Under the pieces are notes generated by a model. The model was not told the origin of the DNA, searched no databases, and worked only from the letters and a program-made list of their open reading frames with translations. From the NCBI GenBank assembly GCA_035529695.1, contig DATKWD010000015.1, positions 29,118-93,117 of the forward strand: 64,000 nt of DNA, in the 5' to 3' direction. Within the stretch, counting starts at the first letter, position 1. Every line of letters starts with the position of its first letter. This DNA comes from DATKWD01 sp035529695 (GTDB lineage Bacteria; Actinomycetota; Acidimicrobiia; Acidimicrobiales; Salinilacustritrichaceae). Positions 51,194 through 58,464 of the stretch are shown here, one piece after another. Position numbers and translations under genes: made by a program.

Positions 51194-52276
51194 GTGACTG
51201 ACGCCGTGGCCGACCCCGAGGCTCCAGTTCTCGAGCGGCTCTCGATGCTGGACCGGTTCCTGCCGGTGTGGATCATCGCTGCCATGGGTGTGGGTATCGG
51301 CCTGGGTCGGCTCTTTCCCGACCTGAACGATTGGCTCGACACCGTCAAGATCGGCACGGTGTCGCTACCGATCGCGGTCGGTCTGCTGTTGATGATGTAC
51401 CCGGTGTTGGCCAAGGTCCGATACTCCAAGATCGACGAGGTCGCCGCCGACAAGAAGCTGATGGTCAGCTCGCTGGTCCTCAACTGGCTGATCGGTCCGG
51501 CGGTCATGTTCGCCCTGGCGTGGCTGTTGCTCCCTGACCTTCCCGACTACAGGACGGGGCTGATCATCGTCGGGCTTGCCCGCTGTATTGCCATGGTGTT
51601 GATCTGGAACGATCTTGCCTGCGGTGACCGTGAAGCTGCCGCGGTGCTCGTGGCCCTCAACTCGATGTTCCAGATCGTCGCCTACGCCCTGCTCGGGTAC
51701 TTCTACCTCGAACTGCTTCCCGGCTGGCTCGGACTCGACACCGCACAACTCGACGTGTCGATGTGGGAGATCGCGAAGATCGTCCTGATCTTCCTGGGCG
51801 TCCCGCTGGCTGCCGGCTACCTCACCCGACGGTGGGGCGAAGCCAGCCGCGGGGTCGACTGGTACGAGAACACGTTCCTTCCCCGCATCGGGCCGGTGGC
51901 CCTCTACGGCCTGCTGTTCACCATCGTCATCCTGTTCGCGTTGCAGGGCGAAACCATCACCGACAAACCCGGCGACGTCGCAAGGATCGCCCTCCCGCTG
52001 CTCGCGTACTTCGCCATCATGTGGGCCACATCGTTCGCGCTCGGGCTCCGCCTCGGGTTGTCCTACGCGAAGAACGCAACGCTGGCCTTCACTGCGGCAG
52101 GCAACAACTTCGAACTCGCCATCGCGGTCGCCATCGGTGTCTTCGGGGTCACCTCCGGCCAAGCCCTCGCCGGGGTCGTCGGCCCCCTCATCGAGGTCCC
52201 GGTGCTCGTCGCCCTCGTCTACGTCGCACTCTGGGCCCGGCGCCGCTTCTACCCAACCGCCGCGGCCCGACCATGA
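51194..52276 (+). CDS. acr3: Arsenite efflux transporter Acr3
   Basis: A 360-residue membrane protein with about ten helices, of the Acr3 family. It exports arsenite (some members antimonite) through the BASS-type fold. The conserved catalytic Cys in the fourth helix is in LIIVGLARCIAMVLIWNDLACGD, and the C-terminal FTAAGNNFELAIAVAIGVFG segment with VGPLIEVPVLV is a strong signature. No ArsR regulator or arsenate reductase gene lies beside it; the next intact gene is a tandem-HTH protein. The GTG at 51194 follows GAAGGGATC. A tiny in-frame ORF overlaps its stop. Confidence 0.95.
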   Translation: MTDAVADPEAPVLERLSMLDRFLPVWIIAAMGVGIGLGRLFPDLNDWLDTVKIGTVSLPIAVGLLLMMYPVLAKVRYSKIDEVAADKKLMVSSLVLNWLIGPAVMFALAWLLLPDLPDYRTGLIIVGLARCIAMVLIWNDLACGDREAAAVLVALNSMFQIVAYALLGYFYLELLPGWLGLDTAQLDVSMWEIAKIVLIFLGVPLAAGYLTRRWGEASRGVDWYENTFLPRIGPVALYGLLFTIVILFALQGETITDKPGDVARIALPLLAYFAIMWATSFALGLRLGLSYAKNATLAFTAAGNNFELAIAVAIGVFGVTSGQALAGVVGPLIEVPVLVALVYVALWARRRFYPTAAARP

Positions 52277-52446
52277 ACGTGGCTGCGACGTGCACGGCAC
52301 CGTCAGGGCAAGGCACCGCGGAGCACCGCCCGGTGCACCAACGCGATGCGGGCTCACTCGAGACCTTTGCCGCCGAGCCCGCCGCCGAGCCCGCCGCCAA
52401 GCCCGCCTCAAGCGCCTCGATCGCGATTGTTCGCTTTCGCTCCTAG
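52273..52446 (+). CDS. Possible short ORF overlapping the acr3 stop
   Basis: An ATG overlaps the acr3 stop codon (ATGA) and opens 57 codons that include an Ala/Glu/Pro repeat (AAEPAAEPAAKPAS). The DNA has tandem 12-nt copies of GCCGCCGAGCCC. The protein has no recognisable family. It may be only a readthrough of low-complexity intergenic DNA, but the start overlap permits translational coupling. Confidence is low. Confidence 0.25.
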   Translation: MNVAATCTAPSGQGTAEHRPVHQRDAGSLETFAAEPAAEPAAKPASSASIAIVRFRS

Positions 52447-52489
52447 GGTGAACACAGCGAACCGCTGCCACCACCCATCGGAGATGAAC

Positions 52490-52828
52490 GTGAGTTCCAC
52501 CACATCGGCCTTTCGTCCCTTGGAGCGGGCCGTGCTCCGGCACGCCGACGCTGGTGCTTCGGTGACCGAGATCGCCTGGCGCTTCCGTCGTAGCCCCCGC
52601 CACATCCAACGCGTGATCGACCTCACCCAGATCCCGCGTTCAGCCCCTGATGACCGGGAGGCCGACAAGACCCTGAGGCCCGTCGAGCGGTGCGTCATGA
52701 ACGCCCGCACTGCCGGGTCCAACTATCCCGAGATCGCATCGCGACTCCGCCGCAGTCCGGAGTTCGTGGCCCGCGTCGAGACGTTCGCCAACTACAAGCT
52801 CCGCGATCGAGAGGGACAATCCCGATGA
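52490..52828 (+). CDS. Tandem helix-turn-helix protein, ferredoxin-coupled
   Basis: A 112-residue protein containing two homologous units: LERAVLRHADAGASVTEIAW...FRRSPRHIQRVIDL and VERCVMNARTAGSNYPEIAS...LRRSPEFVARVETF. Each looks like a sigma-70 region 4/LuxR-type HTH (T/P-EIA-R-RRSP-V-RV). The GTG at 52490 has GGAG six nt upstream, better spaced than the ATG at 52484 that touches the same GGAG. The stop overlaps the ferredoxin ATG by 4 nt. It probably binds DNA and may regulate or accompany the ferredoxin; the pairing is unusual. No effector domain is visible. Confidence 0.75.
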   Translation: MSSTTSAFRPLERAVLRHADAGASVTEIAWRFRRSPRHIQRVIDLTQIPRSAPDDREADKTLRPVERCVMNARTAGSNYPEIASRLRRSPEFVARVETFANYKLRDREGQSR

Positions 52829-53073
52829 AGGTATGGATCGACCAAGACCTGTGCACCGGCGACGGGCTCTGCGAGGAGATCGCCCCTGATGTCTTCACGC
52901 TGCTCGACGACGGCCTGGCCTACGTGAAAGACGGCGACAAGATCTACGCCGCGGCCGAGGGGAACCCCGAAGGAGCCGATGGCATGGCCCCGATTCCTGC
53001 CGACCAGCTGGAAGCCACCATCGAATCAGCCGAGGAGTGCCCGGGAGAGTGCATCTTCATCGAAGTCGATTGA
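52825..53073 (+). CDS. Ferredoxin, [3Fe-4S]/[4Fe-4S] P450-type (1)
   Basis: An 82-residue ferredoxin: MKVWIDQDLCTGDGLCEEI at the N terminus and EECPGECIFIEVD at the C terminus. The Cys spacing C-x5-C ... C-P-x2-C fits the small actinobacterial ferredoxins that feed electrons to P450s and Rieske oxygenases. It overlaps the tandem-HTH gene by 4 nt (ATGA). A second, inverted paralogue lies at 53662-53901. Two P450s in the window (14312, 42404) lack adjacent redox partners and could use it. Confidence 0.92.
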   Translation: MKVWIDQDLCTGDGLCEEIAPDVFTLLDDGLAYVKDGDKIYAAAEGNPEGADGMAPIPADQLEATIESAEECPGECIFIEVD

Positions 53074-53128
53074 CCGAGCGCGACGCGAGTTCCCAACTCG
53101 GCAACGAATCCAACACAGAGGACTGAAC

Positions 53129-53281
53129 ATGAGGAAGGTCGCCTTCGGCCTTCTCGACGGCCACGGCGCTGCCAGATCGCCGGCGGCGCCGTTCACCCAG
53201 CTCCCGAATCGCGTGTCGACGCGCTCATGGGCGCAGTCGGTCGCATGCGCTCCCGCTGGGCTGGAAAGACCATCTGGATGA
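53129..53281 (+). CDS. Small ORF with strong ribosome site, unknown
   Basis: Fifty residues starting MRKVAFGLLDGHGAARS, preceded by AGAGGACTGAAC, a good ribosome-binding arrangement. The rest is Arg/Ser/Pro-rich and unlike any family I know. It may be the intact start of a gene whose body was lost; the same frame continues after the TGA into sequence that carries copper-ATPase remnants. Confidence is low that it encodes a functional protein. Confidence 0.3.
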   Translation: MRKVAFGLLDGHGAARSPAAPFTQLPNRVSTRSWAQSVACAPAGLERPSG

Positions 53282-53359
53282 CCACTACGAGCCACCTCGC
53301 CCACACGACCAACGAGGGTCGGCGGTCGGGAGCCCACCGGCACGTCATCAAGGGGTGGT

Positions 53360-53539
53360 CACGTCGGTCATGACGATCACGGGGACCACGCCGAGGTGTT
53401 TCGTCGTCGGTTCTGGTGGGAGCTCGCTGCGCTGATCACGATCATGCTGCTCGGTCACTGGCAGGAGATGAAGGCAATCGGACAGGCCAGCTCTGCTCTC
53501 CAGAACTCCGCGCCCACGAGTTGTCCGCAAGTGCCCTGA
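53360..53539 (+). pseudogene. Internally deleted copper-type P1B ATPase remnant
   Basis: One frame encodes HDDHGDHAEVFRRRFWWEL joined directly to AALITIMLLGHWQEMKAIGQA, then a stop soon after. The first piece matches the cytosolic lead-in and start of the first core membrane helix of CopA/CopB-type pumps (GDH..MFRRRFWVSL). The second matches the helix before the actuator domain (LLGHWQEM..GQA). In a functional pump these lie roughly 80 residues apart. The TGE, DKTG and CPC segments are all absent. No start codon is clear. It is therefore a relic of a gene that was deleted from this metal-resistance region. Confidence 0.8.
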
Positions 53540-53574
53540 CCTGCGTTTTGCAGGTCAGGGGCCGTTTTCGGCCC
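53534..53574. terminator. Two adjoining stem-loops after the ATPase remnant
   Basis: CCCTGACCTGC (53534-53544) pairs perfectly with GCAGGTCAGGG (53550-53560) across GTTTT. GGGCCG (53559-53564) pairs with CGGCCC (53569-53574) across TTTT. The two share two bases, so they compete or stack. They could terminate transcription from the left or be a remnant of the ATPase gene's end. No U-tract of usual length follows. Confidence 0.5.
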
Positions 53575-53661
53575 GGCGTTCGTGCCGGCTGATCCCTGCC
53601 CGTACCGCCCAACCCTCGCAGCAGTCCCCCGCAACGATGTCACGGGCTGACATCCGCGTCG

Positions 53662-53901
53662 TCAATCGGGGTCTTCGACGAAGATGCACTCACCGGGGCA
53701 GTCCAACGCGGCAGCCACGACGTGGTCGCCGAGACGTGGCGGTACGGCCGCGAGGTTCGAGGATCCGCCGGGGTCGTTTCCGATGAGGTCCCCGTCTCGT
53801 ACGTAGCTGATCCCGTCTTCGAGGATGACGAACACCTCGGGACAGTGGTCGGTGCAAAGTCCGTCGCCGGTGCACAGGTCTTGGTCGATCCACACGCGCA
53901 C
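53662..53901 (-). CDS. Ferredoxin, P450-type (2), inverted paralogue
   Basis: A 79-residue ferredoxin closely similar to the one at 52825: MRVWIDQDLCTGDGLCTDHCPEVF and ALDCPGECIFVEDPD. It has the same C-x5-C and C-P-x2-C pattern plus one extra Cys (C-x2-H-C-P) that could allow a [4Fe-4S] cluster. The GTG at 53901 follows GGGAG. It reads toward the first ferredoxin; the two flank the P1B ATPase remnant and face each other. The likely role is electron transfer to a P450 or Rieske enzyme. Confidence 0.9.
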   Translation of the reverse strand: MRVWIDQDLCTGDGLCTDHCPEVFVILEDGISYVRDGDLIGNDPGGSSNLAAVPPRLGDHVVAAALDCPGECIFVEDPD

Positions 53902-54018
53902 GGCTCGGCTCCCGACGGGTTGGTGTCGCCTCTGCTGGTCTCCGTGCTTGTCGCGACGGTCGTGCTGTTCGGTTCACGAGCGGCGTGAGCCGACTTCCCG
54001 ATCTGGAGTCAAGACGAT

Positions 54019-54246
54019 CTAGCGACCACCGCGGACGGTGTCCTCGGTCCCGGCCAGCGACCACGAGCCATTGCCCACCCGCCATATTGCAGCGGCGATC
54101 GCGAGCATGGCGGCCGCAGCCAACAGCTGCAGCCACTCGGTCCAGATCAACGCCACGAACGCGAGGATCAGGCCGATCGTGGCGGGAACGAAGGCGAGCC
54201 ACCGCAAGACGGGCTGTCGTCGCTGGCTGGAGGTCGTCGCACTCAT
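54019..54246 (-). CDS. Small two-helix membrane protein
   Basis: Seventy-five residues starting MSATTSSQRRQPVLRW with two membrane segments (FVPATIGLILAFVALIW and LQLLAAAAMLAIAAAIWRV). The ATG at 54246 follows GGAGAAGACG. No family or catalytic motif is recognised. It lies upstream of ferredoxin 2 on the same strand after about 117 nt and could be co-transcribed with it. Confidence 0.6.
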   Translation of the reverse strand: MSATTSSQRRQPVLRWLAFVPATIGLILAFVALIWTEWLQLLAAAAMLAIAAAIWRVGNGSWSLAGTEDTVRGGR

Positions 54247-54939
54247 TCGTCTTCTCCGGGTGTTGTGATCAACATGGTTGTGCTCGCTGTCGCGATCGAG
54301 CATCGATCCGGTTCAGGTGCATTGACGGTGACAGCTACTCGGGCGCTGCCACGCGAGGCCCTCGTCGACGAAGCCGGCATCGAGACGCTCGTCCGCCTCA
54401 TCGAACTCACCACCCAGAACGTGCGCTGAACTGGCGTGATCTCGGGCCTCCCACTACCGCAGGCGCCGTCCCCGCGCCGATCGTTGGAGATGTTCCTTCG
54501 ATCGACGTCTAGCTGTACCGCAAACGAGCTGAAAGCTCGCCCGAGCCTGACCGACGGCTTCGGGAGCTTGCCACTTCGGTGGCCGCCATCGCTCCCAGAA
54601 CGAGCGGTATCACCGCGACCCCGGCAACGAAGTTGCAGCCGAGGAAGTCGTGCTCGCCACTGACCAACGAAAGGGCGATGAAACGCAAGGGCGCGAGCGT
54701 CGCTTGTCCCTGGTCGCGGTCTCCCACGACGCCGTCCCGGGCAGTTGTGCGTCAGTCGTTGTCGATCATGACGCCGATTCCGACACCGAAGAAGCTCTTG
54801 TCCAGGATGGCATTCCAGATGGGTTGGTGAAGGCGACCAGGGCCCATTCGCCGTAGTGGAGCAGTGGTTCGTCAATCAGGTCGCCGGGCACTTGGAGTTC
54901 GACGTACCTGGTGGTTTCGCCGGGGGGATCGGTGGCCCG
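54247..54939. other. About 690 nt with gene debris, no intact gene supported
   Basis: A short plus-strand ORF (54272-54429, 52 codons, ending ALVDEAGIETLVRLIELTTQNVR) has no recognisable family. On the minus strand, 54755-54862 reads HYGEWALVAFTNP in one frame and, after a shift, NAILDKSFFGVGIGVMIDND then stop in another, as if a frameshifted membrane-protein C terminus. A further minus frame (54509-54727) includes a hydrophobic CNFVAGVAVIPLVLGAMAAT stretch. I judge the region to be decayed sequence plus the 3' flank of the cyclase gene. Confidence 0.5.
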
Positions 54940-57900
54940 TCAGAGCGAGGCGAGAAAGGTCGAGGCCAGGTAGTCGACCCGGCCGAGGCCGAGGTCCCGG
55001 GCGGTCGACAACGCCTGGGTCGCGAGCTCGACGGCGCGATCGCGGTCGCCAGGTTCGTCGCGCTCGACGAGGGCTCGCGCCTTCTCGTAGCGACTCACGG
55101 CGACGAACGTCGGTGCGCCGGCCCGTTCGCTCAGCTCGATCGCGACGTCGAAGTGGCCGAGTGCGTCGTCGAGACGGCCCAAGGCCCTGGCTGCCACCCC
55201 CAGACTGAGGTCGACCGGCTGTTCCATGCTGTTGCCGGCGAAGGCCAACCTACCGGTGAAGTGGACGCCGAGCTCGTGAGCCCGAGCGGCGATCTCGAGC
55301 TCGCCGAGGTCGGCCGACACCCGGGCGACGCCGGCGATGGTGAGGATCCACAGACCGTCACGCGGAACGACAGCGAAATCGTCGGCCGCGAGGAACCGGA
55401 TGTGCTCGCGGGCCAGCTCGATCCGGTCGTTCTGCGCATGCACACTCGCGAGGGCGATCCGCCATGCGGGGACGTTCGGGAACTGCTCGACCCGCTCCTC
55501 GATGGTCTCGCGCAGCTCGTCGAGGCGGCCCTGCTCGTAGCGGATCCGGAAGAACTGGCTCCCTGCCGCATTGACCGCCGTCTCGAGCAGGTCGGTGCCA
55601 TGGGCCTCGGCGAACCCGAGGTACTCGAAGATCGCCGCCTCGGCCTCCGCGAGGCGTCCGTCGAGGATGACCAGCATGTTGTCGAGGACCTTCGAGCGGA
55701 GCGCTTTGAAGGGCTCGTGCAGCTTCGAGACGAGCGAACCGGCCGCGGCGAGGTCGGCCTCGCACAGCGCCCGGTGACCGGAGGTCAGCACCGCTGTCGA
55801 GCGCTGCAGGTACCCGCTGCAGAGCAGGGTGTCGCTCGTGCCCTCAGCCAGCTCGATCATCTCGTCGAGCGCGTGCACGTAGTCGTCGAGGCTGTGGGGG
55901 TTTGCCGTGTCGACGAGCACGACCCTGCCCGCCAGCACTTCGGCCAGCGTCGCGCGGTCGTCGAGCCCGCGGGCGATCGACAAGGCCTCATCGCTGAGCT
56001 CTCGACGTCTGGCGGCGTCCGGAGTCCACATCAGCGCCAGCGCCAGGTCGTTCAGCAGCCGCGCCCGGCGGGCCGGGTCGGCGACGTCGAGCCGGTCGAG
56101 TGCTTCCTCGACGAGGGCGATGTGCTGCTCGTCGACCCGGTTCTGCTGCCGCGCGCCCGCCAGATGGCCCAGCGCCAGCACCGCGTCGGCGAAGCGCGTC
56201 GCGTCGTCGAGCGATCGAGCATCGGACACCGCTCTCAGCAACGTGTCGCGGTGGGCTGGATCCCATGAGTAGACCTGCGCGGAACCGAGCGCGATCTGCA
56301 GGTCGCAGCGGGTCTCGACGCGCTCGTCGTCGGCCACGTCGAGCGCGCTGAGCGCACGCTCGTAGTGGGCGACCGCCTCCTCGAAAGCCAAATCGTCGAA
56401 GGCCCGGTCGCCGGCCCGCCGGCCGTAGTCGACTGCGCGGTCGACCTCGCCGAGCGCAGCCGACTCACCGAAGTGACGGGCCAGGTCGGCGAGGTGGCGG
56501 TCGGCATCACCCCGGGCCTCGAGGGCCCGACCGGCATCCCGGTGGAGTCGCAGGCGCCGGCTGGTGGAGAGCTCGTCGTAGAGCGTCGACCGCACGAGCG
56601 CGTGACCGAACAGGTAGGAGCTCTGACGGCCGGCGGACGGACGAATGATCGAGGCCTCCTCGGCCGGCTCGAGATCGTCGAACACTGCCTCACGACCGCC
56701 CTCGTGGAGGGCGGCCAACAGCCCGAGATCGAACTCACGGCCGATCACGCTGGCGACCGCGAGCAGGTCGTTGGTCGCCTCGGGCAGGCGGGAGAGTCGA
56801 CGACCGATCACCTCGCGAACGCCTTCGGGGATGGCCATCGCTTCGGGCTGCACGTCGCTGGTCCACCGCCCGTCGCGCTGGACGAGCGAGCCCGACTCGA
56901 CGAGGTGGAACAGCACCTCGCGCACGAAGAACGGGTTCCCCTCGGTCTCGCGGTGGATGGCCTCGGCGAGCGCCCTCGCCGGCTCGTCGAGCTCGTGACC
57001 GGCGGCCGACTCCATCAGGGCGGCCACACCGTCGGCCGCCAGCCCGCTGAGGGCGATGCGGTCGACCTCACCGGCGCGGCGGAGGTCGGCCAGCATCTCG
57101 GCCAGCGGATGCCGCCGGTCGAGGTCGGTGTCGCGGTAGGTGCCGACCACGAGGAGCCGCATCGGGCGAGGTGATCGCAGCAGCTGGCGCAGCAGCACGA
57201 GGGTCGGCTTGCCGGCCCAGTGGAGATCGTCGAGCACGAGGAGCACGGGATGTGCGTCCGACACCGTGGCCAGCAGGTCGGCGAGCGCGTCGGCGAGGCG
57301 ACGCCGCTCGGCGTCGGCGTCCTCGGCCTCGGTCACCTCGAGCCCGGGAACGAGGCTCGCGAGGTCAGGCACCAGCCGGGTCAGCTCGCCGCCCAACGGG
57401 CCGAGCGCGGCCCGGAGCGTCTCGGGCGTGACCGCGTGGGCGTAGTGGCCCAGCGCCTCGGTGAGGGGCTGGTAGGGGATCCCGAGGTCTTCGTCGCAAC
57501 CGCCCCAGAGCACGACGCCGCCCTGTCCGTGCGCGAGCTGGGCCAGCTCGCTCGTGAGCCGGGTCTTGCCGACGCCGGGCTCGCCGGTGACGAACACGAG
57601 CCGGCGATTGCCGGCCATCACGTCCTTCCAGGCCATGACGAGCGACTCGTGCTCGTCCTGGCGGGCGACGAACCCGAACCCGTCGCCGGTGGCCCGGCTC
57701 AGCGCGTCGGGTAACGGCGGCAGGTCGTCGGCGATCAGCGCGTCGCCACCAGTCGGCTCGGGCAGCGACCAGGCGACCTCGCACACCGTGATCGGCTCTG
57801 GCAGGCCCTTCAGCTCGCGCTCACCGCGCGACTCGATCTCGTGGTCCGACCGGTTGCCGGCCAGCACCCGCACGATCTCGGCGGCGAGGATCTGCCCGCC

Positions 57901-58278
57901 TTCGGCGGCCGCACACAGCCGAGACGCCTCGACCACCGGGCGTCCGAACCAGTCGTCGTCCTCGAACGTGGCGTCGCCGGCGCTCAACCCGATCCGCATC
58001 GAGATCTCCGGGCCGCTGGCGGTGCGATTGGCGAGCTCGATGGCCTGCTGCATGGCCACAGCTCCGTCGATGGCGTCGCTGGCCGTCGAGTACGAAGCCA
58101 TCATGGCGTCGCCGATCGTTTTGACCTCCACGCCGTCGGTGTCGGTGATGGCTTCCCGCAACAGCGCAAAGTGCTCGCGGCGCAACTCGTCGGCCGCCCG
58201 ATCCCCGATTGACTCGGCCATCTCGGTCGAACCCACGAGATCGGTGAACACAAGCGTCACCAGTCCCGATGTGCCCAT
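54940..58278 (-). CDS. Class III cyclase-AAA ATPase-TPR signalling protein
   Basis: A 1112-residue multidomain protein. The ATG at 58278 follows GGAGGGTGGAC. Residues 1-165 are a class III nucleotide cyclase domain: LVFTDLVGSTEMA (first metal Asp) and VKTIGDAMMASY (Lys and second metal Asp). The usual transition-state Asn (NxxxR) is replaced by Val in PVVEASRLCAAAEGG. Then an ATPase: Walker A TGEPGVGKTRL at about 233 and Walker B LLVLDDLHWAGKPTL at about 346. A long alpha-helical TPR-like region (about 600-1112) follows. It probably senses a signal through ATPase/TPR and controls cyclase output, or the cyclase is only a sensor. It is divergent from the kinase-cyclase gene. Confidence 0.93.
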   Translation of the reverse strand: MGTSGLVTLVFTDLVGSTEMAESIGDRAADELRREHFALLREAITDTDGVEVKTIGDAMMASYSTASDAIDGAVAMQQAIELANRTASGPEISMRIGLSAGDATFEDDDWFGRPVVEASRLCAAAEGGQILAAEIVRVLAGNRSDHEIESRGERELKGLPEPITVCEVAWSLPEPTGGDALIADDLPPLPDALSRATGDGFGFVARQDEHESLVMAWKDVMAGNRRLVFVTGEPGVGKTRLTSELAQLAHGQGGVVLWGGCDEDLGIPYQPLTEALGHYAHAVTPETLRAALGPLGGELTRLVPDLASLVPGLEVTEAEDADAERRRLADALADLLATVSDAHPVLLVLDDLHWAGKPTLVLLRQLLRSPRPMRLLVVGTYRDTDLDRRHPLAEMLADLRRAGEVDRIALSGLAADGVAALMESAAGHELDEPARALAEAIHRETEGNPFFVREVLFHLVESGSLVQRDGRWTSDVQPEAMAIPEGVREVIGRRLSRLPEATNDLLAVASVIGREFDLGLLAALHEGGREAVFDDLEPAEEASIIRPSAGRQSSYLFGHALVRSTLYDELSTSRRLRLHRDAGRALEARGDADRHLADLARHFGESAALGEVDRAVDYGRRAGDRAFDDLAFEEAVAHYERALSALDVADDERVETRCDLQIALGSAQVYSWDPAHRDTLLRAVSDARSLDDATRFADAVLALGHLAGARQQNRVDEQHIALVEEALDRLDVADPARRARLLNDLALALMWTPDAARRRELSDEALSIARGLDDRATLAEVLAGRVVLVDTANPHSLDDYVHALDEMIELAEGTSDTLLCSGYLQRSTAVLTSGHRALCEADLAAAGSLVSKLHEPFKALRSKVLDNMLVILDGRLAEAEAAIFEYLGFAEAHGTDLLETAVNAAGSQFFRIRYEQGRLDELRETIEERVEQFPNVPAWRIALASVHAQNDRIELAREHIRFLAADDFAVVPRDGLWILTIAGVARVSADLGELEIAARAHELGVHFTGRLAFAGNSMEQPVDLSLGVAARALGRLDDALGHFDVAIELSERAGAPTFVAVSRYEKARALVERDEPGDRDRAVELATQALSTARDLGLGRVDYLASTFLASL

Positions 58279-58464
58279 GTCCACCCTCCAGCGCAGAGCG
58301 TAGTCACGACCGAACGCCAATGTCAGAGGATTCGGATGGCGCTCGAGTCCACGACCTGGTCTTCGGATCGAGGGGTACGTTGGGCCGTCATTGGCCCCCG
58401 GAAGTTCCTGGGAGCTTGAAGATCGGGTCGGTGGGCTCCGGCCGGTGACCTACGCTGGTCGGCC

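Noticed and set aside
53228..53374. 48-codon ORF starting MGAVGRMRSRWAGKTIW as a functional small protein
   Set aside because: No ribosome site or family, and it overlaps the start of the copper-ATPase remnant in another frame.
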